Shown one piece after another: positions 1 through 9,019 of a DNA stretch of 64,000 nt. Every line of letters starts with the position of its first letter. The stretch's first letter is position 1. The notes under the pieces are model-generated. The model was not told the origin of the DNA, did no database searches, and saw only the letters and a list, made by a program, of their open reading frames with translations. Source of the DNA: Liolophura sinensis (Eukaryota > Mollusca > Polyplacophora > Chitonida > Chitonidae); NCBI RefSeq assembly GCF_032854445.1, contig NC_088304.1:25927704-25991703 (forward strand), in the 5' to 3' direction. The position numbers and the translations under genes are program-made.

Positions 1-940
1 ACGGGGACTGAGGAGGATATCAGGTCAGACAGTGCGGAACAGGCTGAGGGAACATGGACTGAGAGCCAGGAGGCCCTATGTTGGGATCGTGCTGCGTCCT
101 CACCATCGCGCCAATCACCTCCGATGGTGTAACAACGTGACTGCATGGAATCTACGCAACTGGCGACGCATTTGCTTCAGTGATGAGTTCAGATTCCTAT
201 TGCAGAGACGTGATCGTAGAAACCGGGTTTACAGACCTGCTCACGAACGTTATGCCCCTAACTGCGTACGCCAAGTGGACAGATTTGGTGGAGGGAGTGT
301 GATGATGTGGGCAGCAATATCGTATACTGGTCGTACAAATCTTGTCCACGTTCAGGGAAATCTTACGGCCGTACGCTACCGAGACACCATCCTGCAGCCA
401 CACCTCTTACCTGTCATTGACGTTCAGCGGGAGTTGTTCCAGCAGGACAACGCCAGACCGCACACGGCACGTGTCACAAGGGACTTCCTCGCCGAAAACA
501 ATGTAAATGTGCTACCCTGGCCGTCCCGTTCCCCGGATCTTAACCCAATTGAGCATCTGTGGGATGAACTTGATCGACGTCTACGCCAACGTCAACCTCA
601 ACCCCAAACGCTTCAAGAGCAAGTTGCATGTTTGCAGGAGGAGTGGCAGAACATTCGCCAGTCCTCTATCCAGCGTCTCATCCAGTCCATGACAAGGCGT
701 GTCAGAACTGTTATTCGTGCCCGTGGTGGTCACAACAGATACTGACATTCCACTCCAGTGGGAGACTCATTGTGAGTGTCTTACCTCAAGTTGATGGCCT
801 TGTTGTCTAGATATGGACCCTTCCTTAATCTGTGTAAAAAATATTTGCAGAATAGCAATTCTTATTTAGTTATGCATAATTGAAAAGGCTGCATCACCTC
901 CGCAAAAAACCGGGTTATGCGTTTCTTTTTTTGGATAGTA
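1..940 (+). mobile_element. Tc1/mariner element, right part, inserted in a SINE
   Basis: This is the right part of a Tc1-like DNA transposon; the left end lies outside the window. It holds the transposase reading frame and then about 190 bp of non-coding DNA ending in an A/T-rich terminus (GGTTATGCGTTTC, a T-run, GGATAGTA). Directly after the terminus, at a TA dinucleotide, the 3' end of the local SINE family begins. The element therefore jumped into a TA inside a SINE, as expected of Tc1/mariner. The left terminal repeat cannot be checked here. Confidence 0.85.
2..745 (+). CDS. Tc1-like transposase, C-terminal DD34E catalytic part
   Basis: This is a cut-and-paste transposase of the Tc1 group, open from the window edge to TGA at 743-745. 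The N-terminal DNA-binding helix-turn-helix region is off the window. The GTG at 32 is not a real start, because the frame is already open and matches the family (RISGQTVRNRLREHGL). The catalytic triad is visible: the D of CFSDEFRF, the D of FQQDNARPH, and the E of LNPIEHLWDEL. The last two are separated by 34 residues, which is the DD34E spacing of Tc1. The SPDLNPIEHLWD block is the family hallmark. No internal stop or frameshift is seen in the 247 codons, so this copy is young and possibly still active if the missing left part is intact. Confidence 0.93.
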   Translation, partial: RGLRRISGQTVRNRLREHGLRARRPYVGIVLRPHHRANHLRWCNNVTAWNLRNWRRICFSDEFRFLLQRRDRRNRVYRPAHERYAPNCVRQVDRFGGGSVMMWAAISYTGRTNLVHVQGNLTAVRYRDTILQPHLLPVIDVQRELFQQDNARPHTARVTRDFLAENNVNVLPWPSRSPDLNPIEHLWDELDRRLRQRQPQPQTLQEQVACLQEEWQNIRQSSIQRLIQSMTRRVRTVIRARGGHNRY

Positions 941-995
941 TAATTGAAATATTCTTGAGTAGGGCGTAAAACACCAATCAAATAAATAAATAAAT
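941..995 (+). repeat. SINE 3' end (right flank of the Tc1 insertion)
   Basis: The segment runs GAAATATTCTTGAG, then GGCGTAAAACACCAATCAAA, then an AAAT-repeat tail. It matches the 3' end of the SINE seen complete at 10959-11228. The rest of this copy would be left of the Tc1 element, outside the window. Confidence 0.85.
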
Positions 996-1204
996 CTACC
1001 TCCTTTCACTATATTATTCAGTGTTAGGGTATTTTACCCTAACTGCTACGGCCTAATTGCTTTCACAGACATGCTCTGTATGCCACGTAAGGACAGGGTC
1101 AGAGAAGACAGAGAAGGCCGATGGCAATCTGTTTGACAGGTGTCAGAGCTCTATTTAATTTTACTCACCCCCGGGATACTCGAGACGTACAAGCTTTGGA
1201 GGTT
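996..1204. other. No gene seen; one perfect small hairpin
   Basis: Nothing coding is recognised. A perfect inverted repeat with 9-bp arms (GTTAGGGTA and TACCCTAAC, 3-nt loop) lies at 1023-1043. The arms resemble the telomere hexamer, but a single hairpin is no telomeric tract. Confidence 0.5.
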
Positions 1205-1545
1205 TCTATCATGTGGAAAGAGCGACTGAGGCACAGATATTTGTATTTGACCCGGACATTTTTCATGAACTGCCGACTTTGAAAGTTCAGTTCCATGTCA
1301 TGTCTAGCACATTTATTGTTTTTCTGCTTCAGCTGAAAACTGATGACTTCTCCTGTCTTGTATGTTACATTACATTTGCTATTTGCAAAATATTTTACAT
1401 TTTTCTTTTGGGAATTGGTATTCATGTTGAATCTTGCGATTATCGACCTGAGATGTCACTTCATGGCTTACAACTTGGTGAACAAATGTCTGAGATGACG
1501 CTTGGATTTCTATCTATTGTTACTTGTATAATTTTTATAATTATT
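1205..1545 (-). repeat. Diverged R-family repeat (R2 segment)
   Basis: This matches, in reverse orientation and with much divergence, the repeat at 6385-6690 and 46895-47200. Shared landmarks are AAACTGATGAC and TCTTGCGATTATCGACCTG. A 124-codon open frame crosses it, but the pattern is that of a dispersed repeat and no known domain is visible. Confidence 0.5.
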
Positions 1546-1550
1546 TCCAT

Positions 1551-1771
1551 GGCCGGTGGCGTTAGCACGCCATTGCGGTCGATGTGAATTCAAGCCCAGC
1601 TAATCCTGCTTCGTCTCAACTCGTACGTTCGAAGATCCGAAGAACCTGTGCATGGTCGTGGGTTTGCACATGGGATCTGCCCTGTTTCCGCCAACCATAA
1701 TGCTGACCGCTGGCGTGTGTGTGAAACATTCTTGAGTATAGCGTAAAACACCAATAAAATAATTAAAAAAA
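1551..1771 (+). repeat. Diverged SINE copy
   Basis: This is an old copy of the local SINE. Recognisable parts are GGTCGTGGGTTTGCAC, ACCATAATGCTGACCGC and GCGTAAAACACCAATAAAAT, with an A-rich end. It sits in intron 1 of sulfotransferase A, about 70 bp before the micro-exon. Confidence 0.75.
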
Positions 1772-1839
1772 TATATAATTGTTTAGGAGTGACTTGCCCT
1801 TTCTCTTTGATTTCATGTCCTGTTCTCTATCTGTTCTAG

Positions 1840-1883
1840 AACTAAGATTGGTGAAAAATGACGCAATTCTTAGCCGCTTTATC
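1840..1883 (+). CDS. Sulfotransferase A micro-exon 2 (44 nt)
   Basis: The exon is preceded by a pyrimidine-rich acceptor (TCTCTATCTGTTCTAG) and followed by the donor GTAAGTAT. With one nucleotide carried in it codes LRLVKNDAILSRFI and leaves phase 0, joining TQSASDGLKNPE of exon 3. Length and both phases equal the micro-exons of B and C, and the LVK.D core is shared. Confidence 0.85.
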
Positions 1884-4035
1884 GTAAGTATATATATATA
1901 TATAATTAACGTACAGCATAGAAAGTAAGATCAGGTCAGCGACGACAGTGTGACAGCTGACAAATGGTCACACATGAGCGGTAATGCATGTAAATGCATG
2001 TATATTACCGCATTACACGCCCAGTAGCGCGATGATTTAAGAAGAATGAAGTCAAGACCTGTAGTGAAGTTAATTGCAACATAACAGACGCCACAAATGT
2101 CTACAATTGTTCGCAATGCTGTGGTGTTTTCACATTTAGCACGCACAAAAACAATTAAAAGAATGCAATTCACAATATAATATATAATCAATAAGAACAT
2201 AGTTCGATAACTTGCACGTTTCGATTTGCATTGGTTTATGCTGTATGTCTTTAATTATATTGTATTTCCTGCATTATAAAAAATATTGATCTACAGGTGG
2301 ACTAAGCATCCCTGAAGTCTGGTCTCTTAGCATTGTTCTAATGTGATTGTATGTTAAATGTGATGACAACACAGCATTTTGAGTAATTCTAGACTTGTCA
2401 CGTCTAAAAAATTGCAGTTAACATCACTGCATTTTATTTTACCTAATTCTGCTTAAGCTATTGTGCTGCGGGCGTGTAAACCTGTACTACTATTTATGCA
2501 TTTACATGAACAGTTAGAACAAAACCTTGACTGAGGTAAACTGAAAAGAGGCTGTGTCTCACCGGTTAGATATGACCATTAACCAGCTACCACACTGTCG
2601 TCGCTGGTCTGGTTTTACTCTCTATGCCTGTCCCCAAATCGTCATCGCAAAGGCAGAAATGAACAATAGATTACACAGCTTTAAGCGAAAATCGTATATT
2701 ATCAATGTTCTGTGAACAAGGAAGACCTTAGTTATATTGTAATATCTCCAAACGTCAACCAAGCTTGCAAAACTAGCAGAAGAGCAAAAATATGGTAACT
2801 CACATTGAGTCAAAAACTGCCATCTTGAACAAAATCTTACCAACATGCAAGCCATTAATACGCACGAGATTCTGACGCCATTGGATTCATTATAAACACC
2901 CATATCATTTCAGACTCAATCTGCATCAGATGGACTCAAAAACCCTGAGAAACGATTTGAGCAGAGATATCATCTCTTGGATGAAGCCTGTCGATCCATT
3001 TCTCAAAGAGAACAATATAAGAAACTTTGTAATCACGTGCTTGAGAACCATAGGCTGGGTCTCAGCTGGTGTTCCGTCCCCAAAACTGGCAGCACCTTCT
3101 GGAAAAAGGTCTTCTACGTTCTCCAGAATAGAACAAGGGGAGATAAGGCATTGTCCTTATCACAGATAGGATTTAGACAAGCTCATTCTGCACCCACGGC
3201 AAATCTTTGCAGATTTTCTGACATGGAACACATGGCGAGGTACATGTCAGGGCAGAAAACTCTTCTCATTGTGCGCAACCCTTACTCAAGACTCTTCTCC
3301 GCTTACATCGATAAATTTCTTCTGCCAGATGAGTGGATCGGGGTAGGAAGACATATAATCAAATATTACCGGGAAAATGCAACAACACTGTCAAAGCATT
3401 GCGGGCATGATGTCACTTTTAAAGAGTTTATAAACTACGTCGTCCACGTGGGAGAAACCGGAAAAGGGACAGAGTGGCATTACGACGATCACTGGTTGCC
3501 GATTTCAAAAGTGTGTCTGCCGTGTCACATCCCTTATAGGTATATCGGAAAACAAGAGACATTTGCCAGCGACAGAGAATTTATCTTCCAACAGTTTGGG
3601 ATAGAGAAATATTTCAACGAAAGCTTTTCCCGGGTGGCCAGTGTTAGCCGTACTATATCACAACGCATTGAAGTATACTGGGGACAAGCTTTGCGAGGTG
3701 GATGTGTGACAGAAAAACAATTAATGCGAAGAATGTGGACAGCTTTTCAACTACAGGCTTATTTACCGTGGAAGGAAACTCTGAAAGTTAATTTGAAGAA
3801 CTCACCACTGCCACACACAATGAGAACATTCAACAACATTGTCCTAAATACATTCAGAAAATATGAAAATGTAAGCATGAAACAACAGAAAGTACAAGGG
3901 ATGACAAAGGCCTACACCGCTTTATCACTCTCTCAAATGCGTAAAATTCAGAACATTTACGACTTGGACTTTAAATTGTTTGGATACGAGAAAGAACCTA
4001 AAGAATTGTTTTCATTTTTCTTGCCAGAAATATGA
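1840..4035 (+). CDS. Carbohydrate sulfotransferase A (exons 2 and 3; first exon not in window)
   Basis: This is a Golgi-type carbohydrate sulfotransferase (Sulfotransfer_2 / HNK-1 and chondroitin sulfotransferase-like). Such enzymes move sulfate from PAPS to a sugar hydroxyl. Two exons are seen: 1840-1883 (44 nt) and 2914-4035 (1122 nt). They match copies B and C in length and phase. The 5' PAPS-binding loop reads SWCSVPKTGSTFWKKVF; the 3' phosphate-binding motif is LLIVRNPYSRLFSAYIDKF with its conserved R and S. The ATG at 2930 is out of frame with the sulfotransferase, and a TTG at 2977 is not a true start. The real start is upstream: the exon opens at an acceptor AG at 2912-2913. An exon coding the membrane anchor, as at 19672-19603 for B, was not found in 1-1839 and probably lies left of the window. 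No stop or frameshift is seen. It is much more diverged from B and C than they are from each other. Confidence 0.88.
1913..1985 (+). repeat. R-family repeat, head segment
   Basis: The R head motif is visible: CAGCATAGAAAGTAAGA, then GCGACGACAGTGTGACAG and AAATGGTCACAC. It is followed by a hairpin (1979-2012, arms GCGGTAAT and ATTACCGC). It faces the copy at 2291-2630, so the two form an inverted pair in intron 2 of sulfotransferase A. Confidence 0.6.
2291..2630 (-). repeat. R-family repeat in the last intron of sulfotransferase A
   Basis: Read on the minus strand it begins GCATAGAGAGTAAAACCAG, runs through CCTCAGTCAAGGTTTTG and ends near GGACTAAGCATCC. The repeat at 15411-15745 in gene B matches over the same span and lies at the same place and orientation relative to the terminal exon. 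Confidence 0.7.
2914..4035 (+). CDS. Sulfotransferase A terminal exon 3 (catalytic)
   Basis: The acceptor is CATATCATTTCAG. The exon has 374 codons including TGA, exactly as long as the terminal exons of B and C. It carries the whole catalytic domain with both PAPS-binding motifs. Candidate N-glycosylation sites include YRENATT and FNESF. The frame closes 27 bases before the acceptor AG (TAA at 2893), supporting a splice rather than an upstream start. Confidence 0.93.
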   Translation, partial: TQSASDGLKNPEKRFEQRYHLLDEACRSISQREQYKKLCNHVLENHRLGLSWCSVPKTGSTFWKKVFYVLQNRTRGDKALSLSQIGFRQAHSAPTANLCRFSDMEHMARYMSGQKTLLIVRNPYSRLFSAYIDKFLLPDEWIGVGRHIIKYYRENATTLSKHCGHDVTFKEFINYVVHVGETGKGTEWHYDDHWLPISKVCLPCHIPYRYIGKQETFASDREFIFQQFGIEKYFNESFSRVASVSRTISQRIEVYWGQALRGGCVTEKQLMRRMWTAFQLQAYLPWKETLKVNLKNSPLPHTMRTFNNIVLNTFRKYENVSMKQQKVQGMTKAYTALSLSQMRKIQNIYDLDFKLFGYEKEPKELFSFFLPEI

Positions 4036-4481
4036 AAATTATTGTGTATTTTTTAAACGATTAACATTCATACAGTCTGTTTTAGGAATATAACTGTTAT
4101 AATTCATGACATTTTTAAGCTTGTGTGTGGAGTGCATGTTGATCAATACCTTACTGGTTAGCGTATTTTTTCATTTCTAGTTATGGGCATGCGTTAAAAG
4201 CGAATTAGATACTTTATAATGCTTATAACTTACAGGTTTGATCATGGTGTAAATACAAAGACGCCACCTCATTGTTGATTTTGCTATAATGACATCCGTG
4301 TGAAATTCGGAGAACTATTTCTCCACAGCTTGGTGTTCCTAAGTGTTAATTACTTGACGAAGCTTGTAATATATATTTTTTGTGTCACACAGATTTGTAT
4401 ACCGGTTTTTTTCTCAATCGAATACCATTCGCCATCACATCGTGCGAAGTCAACGGTGATATAAATGTGGTATTTATAACT
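4036..4481 (+). other. 3' flank/UTR of sulfotransferase A
   Basis: The first about 110 bp after the stop match the 3' flanks of B and C (AATATAACTGTTATAA, then TCATGACATTTT, then GTGTGGAGTGCATGT). Homology with those genes thus extends into the 3' UTR. No convincing AATAAA was located, and nothing else is recognised up to 4481. Confidence 0.6.
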
Positions 4482-4686
4482 TAAAGGATTAGTGTCCAGA
4501 TTTAGTTACTTTTCCTAACTATAAAGGTTTTAACCTGTTTAACAGTATATTACAAGGAGTGCCTCTAAGAAACGCAATTATGATTTTACATCCACCAGAA
4601 ACAACAGACTTACTAACCTAACCGCTATCCACCCAGTAAAACTCACCGAGTGACGTCACAGATGGCTAACCCAAGTCGAACTGGCT

Positions 4687-4693
4687 TATATAA
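4687..4693 (+). promoter_or_regulatory. TATA box
   Basis: TATATAA lies 32 bp upstream of an ATG with an open exon. A CRE-like TGACGTCAC lies about 35 bp further upstream, near 4651. The combination looks like a compact RNA polymerase II promoter inside the TIR element. Confidence 0.45.
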
Positions 4694-4725
4694 CCTGGAC
4701 ATTTGTATCAAATGTCATTTTCGAG

Positions 4726-4875
4726 ATGGATTCCAGCTACACACATGCAAACATACTGCCATATCAATTTGAACCCATAGTGGTCGACGCTGAAGTTCGG
4801 ATTTATGACATCAACATCCCTGGCCAGACTGGAGATTTCGAGGTTTTAGACGTTGAATTTGATCACGTCGAACAG
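4726..4875 (+). CDS. Short open exon, unknown protein N-terminus
   Basis: The ATG (context CGAGATGG) opens 50 acidic-rich codons beginning MDSSYTHANILPYQFEP and ending VEFDHVEQ. At 4876 comes a possible donor (CAG/GTATTA); if unspliced the frame stops two codons later, at 4884. The LPYQFEP string is reminiscent of the N-terminus of P2X7-like zinc-binding-domain proteins that are numerous in molluscs, but that is a weak resemblance over a few residues. No downstream exon was found before the element ends. Position just after a TATA box and inside a TIR element suggests either a transposon-borne gene remnant or a coincidental frame. Confidence 0.35.
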
Positions 4876-5912
4876 GTATTATGAAGGGTGGCTTTAATCC
4901 TCTGGTTTCCGGCGGTGTCGCTAATCCTCGTAATTTGGATCTGAGATGAAAACAATCATTATGTAAGATTGCTTTCGCACCTATCCTGATCTGTATTCAA
5001 AGAGATGTTACTTGTTTTAGCACCTATGATGAGTAATTTTAATCAACAACCAGTATTTCAGCACCAGACATTAGTTCTTGTTTAACGTAGTCGAGCAACA
5101 CGATTAGTTTCGGATCGTTTTACGTTTTAACCGTCCTCTGTCTCCCTTCAAAAATCGCTAGCATCGCCGTAGCTGTCAAACATTGCGTTGTTGTACATAG
5201 TTTGCAATTTGTTCATTCATTGTTCATTCATTGGTCCATTGGAGAGACACAGGAGAGACACAGCCAATGGGATGGCTTGTATCAAAGGGACATTCATTGG
5301 AGGATGGCTGTATCTACTTTTCTTTCACTTTACCGGCATACTGAAGACTGACCAAACTAATGACGAATAAACTCTCGCTTTGTTTTACACACACCAAGCC
5401 CTATTATCACCAGAGTTTATATATATATTTTTGAAGCCTAATTTTTGATCCCTGCTGTTAAAATTTAGCTTCTTGCCAAATTTTCTTATCCCTACTCCTG
5501 TTAGCCTTTCAAAGATTTGGCTGTAGCGAGTATCCACGCTTTCCTGTGGGCCAAATCGTCTGAAAACTTGAAAAAAATAGCTCTAGAGTTCTTCGACGAC
5601 CTATTTTTATAACTGTATGCAGAACAGCAAATCCTTCGTAGAGAAATTCAATATGTTTATCACGTATGTGGGTTTTGAACACTAAACTGAATGGCAGAGT
5701 TCTGACAGCTCGTAAAGGTTGGGCTTGCATGATGTCATTCGGCATACACTACCGAGAGTTGGCGGAAAAATGCATTAACCGAGCGTCATTATCTAATGAT
5801 CTTAATGCCATATTACTCAAAATACTGTACTTCTTTCCAAATTTTTTTAACTCTCAGTTTGACAATATGTACTAATTATGAATAAATAACCTATCTGGAC
5901 ACTAATCCTTTA

Positions 5913-6384
5913 GTTTTTTCCTGTTTATATGGATTCTGATGTCTCTTTGAACGCTATTTCTTCCATATTACGACGATACCCCGTTGTGGTAGGCCGATAC
6001 GAGGGTCAACATATCCATAATGCTTTGTCAACGGAACATACATGCATTCATATATTAGTTATGTGTCCATTTCATGGAATGATTAGCTCCAAGGCAATAA
6101 GATGTGTTTCAGGGATTTAGGCTGCTCTAATCAACCGTAGTCAATCCATAGAGAACTATTGCCACAATGTTGTAGCGTAAAATCTGTGGATCCTACATAA
6201 ATAATTCCTCAAAGCTTCAAAAACTAAACTTGCATGTTTCGGTGGGCAAAGAGTGCAGGTCCATGGATACAGATGGTGACTGGACCTTCCAAAGGGGAGA
6301 TGGCTGGACACGTTCCTTCTGTAAACGTTCGGTATTGCCCCCCCCCCCCTCGCACTCTGCAAAATATTCTGAGCACGAACATTG
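5913..6384. other. No gene seen
   Basis: The stretch is AT-rich with a poly-C run (10 C) near 6340. Short frames on both strands have no recognisable domain. Confidence 0.4.
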
Positions 6385-6690
6385 AAATATAAGCGTCAAG
6401 TCCGACATTCATATACCATTCGTAGTCCCTAAAAAGCGTTCCAAGTCGATAATCGCAAGATCCATTTCCAAAACAAGGTTTAACATTAACTCCCAAAGAC
6501 AAAGGTATGTAAGAAATTATACAAATAAGAAATAAAGCCGGTAACACAGAAGAGAGAAACGGTCATCAGTTTTCAATGATGCCGGGCAGACAATGAACAT
6601 TCCAGGCATGAATTCCATATCAAAGTTCAAATTCGTAGTCCGTGAATGAGTTCCATGTCAAATAACAATTAAACAAGTGTCTCAGTCGCG
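6385..6690 (+). repeat. R-family repeat (R2 segment)
   Basis: About 300 bp are about 90 percent identical to 46895-47200. Landmarks are GTCAAGTCCGACATTCATAT, ATCCATTTCCAAAA, TCAATGATGCCGGGCA and AATAACAATTAAACAAGT. A related short module occurs inside the LINE at 7645-7725. Confidence 0.8.
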
Positions 6691-7099
6691 CTTTAATTGT
6701 AACTGTTTATAAAGGCATCATGCTGGTGTAATGAGCATGACTACCTTTACGGCCCCTATCCCCAGGTTAAGCGGTATTAGATACAATTCGAAAATGACGA
6801 GCGTGACTTTTTGTTGGCATTATAGAGAGAATCATAACAAAATGATGAAAACACTGAACTGGCTGAATTATGTAGAGAGTTTTCTAACTTCATCCCAAAT
6901 CTTGCTGTGCGCAGTTTGCGTCTGATTGAGAGAGATCATTCCCGGTAGTGGACCTGAAGAACATTTAGAGGAGTAATTTTCCCCGCTCCAGTACAAATTC
7001 GTAACGCTACACACTGGATAGAGTCAAGTCTGAACTTTAAAGTATCGCAAGCCGAATCAAAGCTTCCCATATATAAACAAGCCTGGATCGAATTAACGA
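6691..7099. other. No gene seen
   Basis: Only short frames and simple sequence occur; the stretch ends before a C-rich tract at about 7126-7143. Confidence 0.4.
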
Positions 7100-7171
7100 C
7101 CTATATATTCAGAGTACGGATTTATAACCCCCTCCCCCCCCCAGCTTTTACCAGATACAGACCTCATCAAG

Positions 7172-7591
7172 TTAAGCACTTTTTAACACAGAATAATATA
7201 CCTCATCCTCCCCTTGTGTGAAATGTTTTTTCCTACTCAGAGCTTGCTTAAGTCCCAGGGGAGAGAAACTGTGGAGTAGCTCTTGTTGATCTTTGTGTTT
7301 GGTAAAATCAGAATCAAAGTCGCTAGAACTTGAAATGTATGCAGACTTTTCCACTAGCAGGTTACACTTATCAAAGTCACTAACAGAGGATAAATGACCA
7401 GATATCGATGTAGGAATACTATTAGACCTCTTAGCACCACTTACTACCTTTACCTGGGCACATACCCTCTTTAGTGGTGTTGAACTAGTAATGCCAGGGC
7501 AGTTCTTTCGCAAATAGGCTTTCTGGGCTTGCATGATAGTACGCTGTGCAATAGCCTTACATTTCCGATAAAAAAGGATATCGTTGATCAA
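7172..7591 (-). pseudogene. LINE linker and start of reverse transcriptase, truncated
   Basis: The pre-RT arginine/lysine-rich helix is visible (YRKCKAIAQRTIMQAQKAYL), followed by a KCNLLVEKSAYISSSSDF segment. It ends in GLKQALSRKKHFTQGEDEVY, the first motif of the reverse transcriptase. A stop follows at 7172 and no catalytic YADD motif is present downstream. Confidence 0.7.
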
Positions 7592-7644
7592 ACGGTTGTG
7601 AGACGCTTTGTTCTTTGCTCTCTTGCGCTGACGTATGGCATCAA

Positions 7645-7725
7645 TCCAAGTCGATTATCGGCTTGGAACGCCCTTTATGGACTACGAATGGCATACGAAT
7701 GTCGGACATGACGATTATATCAACA
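7645..7725 (-). repeat. R2 module embedded in the LINE
   Basis: About 75 bp (GATTATCGGCTTGGAACGCC to ATGTCGGACATGACG on +) match the R2 repeat at 6385-6690 in the opposite orientation. It sits between the PWW.EC motif and the pre-RT helix and keeps the LINE frame open. Confidence 0.5.
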
Positions 7726-8340
7726 CACTCTGTCGTCCACCATGGAACTGGGAGCTGCGACCAGACAGCCCCTGAAGACTTCGGGGTGGATACACTGGCT
7801 GCAGAGTCGATACCGCCTATAATGTAGTCAGTAAATTGATCAATGTTATCAGAAACGACAGATTCATTAAATGACGACAAGCATTCAATGACATAGGTAT
7901 TCCAATCAGCTCTTTGTATTTTCCATCTAGGTAGGTTACCTACACCATTATAGTGTGGGGATGACCCTAATGTAACAACTACAGGGTAGTGATGACTTCC
8001 ATTAGGTGAATCATAGTCCACATACCATTAAAAACCACGACATAGCTCATTGGAACGCCATGTCAAATCCAGGGCATATAACTTGCACGAGCAGACGTCG
8101 AGTCTTGTCGCACATTCATCATTTAATGGAATTAAACCATTATCTTCGACGAAGTCTTCAACTACAGAAACATTGACATAAGTTGATGAGCTACCCCACA
8201 ACACATTATGTGTATTAAAATCACCACAAATTATTTCAAGGCCCTTGGCGGTCGATGCTATGGCACTGAGCTCAGAAATATCTAGCCTATTACAAGCATT
8301 GTACAGGTTTACTACAATCACAGCCTGCCCCTCTGTAGGC
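7720..8340 (-). pseudogene. LINE endonuclease, C-terminal part
   Basis: VIVVNLYNACNRLD then ICGDFNTHNVLWGS is the conserved GDFN(T/A)H.LWGS block of LINE endonucleases. The end reads PNGSHHYPVVVTL, with the catalytic SDH-type histidine region, and then RWKIQRADWNTY and PVPWWTTEC. The TAA that closes the 8321-8028 frame and the shift to the frame ending at 8021 show decay. The PWW.EC motif marks the linker before the reverse transcriptase. Confidence 0.75.
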
Positions 8341-8347
8341 CTACGTA

Positions 8348-8680
8348 ATGGGCAGCCTTCCCATGTGGTCTAGTGGTTAGGATTCCGCGCTCTCACCGCG
8401 GCGGCCGGGGTTCGATTCCCCGCATGGGAAAATCTTTTCTAGAATTCGCAAACAATTTTCAATGATCAATTAAACTTTTATGCAATTGCCAAATGTAAGC
8501 AAACGCTTAATTGTCATAGATAAACGCTTGTGCTTTTCGTTATATTTCGTTAAATCATTTATAAATTAAACTTTCATGCAATTTGCAAATGTAATTAATC
8601 GCTTGTTGTTCATAATTAAATGCTTTTGGTTTGCATTAAATTGGTGGTTTGCATCAAAAAAAAAAAGAGAGAATGCTGCA
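8348..8680 (+). repeat. tRNA-headed unit with dimeric body and A-tail (possible SINE)
   Basis: A tRNA-Glu sequence at the left is followed by an AT-rich body made of two diverged copies of about 110 bp (AATTAAACTT.T.ATGCAATT at 8470 and 8565) and an A11 run at 8657-8667. It interrupts the LINE endonuclease. The flanks AATGGGCAGC and AATGCTGCAG could be a worn target duplication. This suggests retroposition, but an ordinary tRNA gene with unrelated flank is also possible. Confidence 0.45.
8359..8430 (+). tRNA. tRNA-Glu (anticodon CTC)
   Basis: These 72 nt fold as a complete cloverleaf. The acceptor stem TCCCATG pairs with CATGGGA with discriminator A, the D arm carries AGTGGTTA, and the anticodon stem CCGCG/CGCGG holds loop CTCTCAC, so the anticodon is CTC (Glu, GAG codons). 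The T arm is CGGGG, TTCGATT, CCCCG. Internal A and B boxes are canonical. A TTTT terminator follows at 8434-8437. No mismatched stem pair is seen, so the gene could be functional despite sitting inside a LINE relic. Confidence 0.95.
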
Positions 8681-8789
8681 GACAATTTGAAATCCCTGGA
8701 CTTCAATACTACGAAATTCTGGGAAACAAATTCCCCTGAATGAAATACCACTTTGTATTAACATAGTCAGCCCACCTCTGGCAATGCCA

Positions 8790-8966
8790 ATTCTGTCAGT
8801 TTTTTATGACATATCCTGGGAATGTAAGGTTATACTTAGGTTTAAGAAATGTTTCTTGGAGACAAATTACATCAGACTCAATATTAAGATCAACTAAGAA
8901 AACTTTGAATTCTTGATCATGAGCAAACAAAGACTGAATGTTTTGATGCAGTATACGGAAAGCCAT
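8790..8966 (-). pseudogene. LINE endonuclease, N-terminal part
   Basis: Starting at the ATG at 8966 the frame reads MAFRILHQNIQSLFAHDQ and then SDVICLQETFLKP. The N of HQNIQSL and the E of LQETFL are the first conserved catalytic positions of the exonuclease-endonuclease-phosphatase fold used by LINEs to nick the target. The domain continues after a frame change through ISF..FVSQNFVVLKSRD (to about 8690) until the tRNA/SINE insertion interrupts it. Confidence 0.75.
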
Positions 8967-9019
8967 CGTGAGCAATATAAACACACGGATTTTTAGATTT
9001 CTTGTATAATCCATTATCT

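Larger units (their letters stand above)
4484..5910. mobile_element. DNA-transposon-like element with 18-20 bp terminal inverted repeats
   Basis: AAGGATTAGTGTCCAGAT at 4484-4501 is repeated inverted at 5893-5910. Both ends are flanked by TA (4482-4483 and 5911-5912), consistent with a TA target duplication or a slightly longer TIR. The 1.43-kb body contains a TATA box and a short open exon (next entries) and an AT-rich remainder. No transposase motif is seen. It could be a non-autonomous Tc1/mariner-type element or another TIR superfamily. Confidence 0.6.

Noticed and set aside
1023-1043. Telomere-like TTAGGG/CCCTAA motif
   Set aside because: A single inverted pair, not a tandem telomeric tract.
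1075-1087. ATGCTCTGTATGCCAC/GTAAGG near 1070 as exon 1 of sulfotransferase A
   Set aside because: The phase fits but it codes five residues without a membrane anchor; chance is likelier.
2930-3169. 79-codon frame starting at ATG 2930
   Set aside because: It is out of frame with the conserved sulfotransferase exon, which reads continuously through this region.
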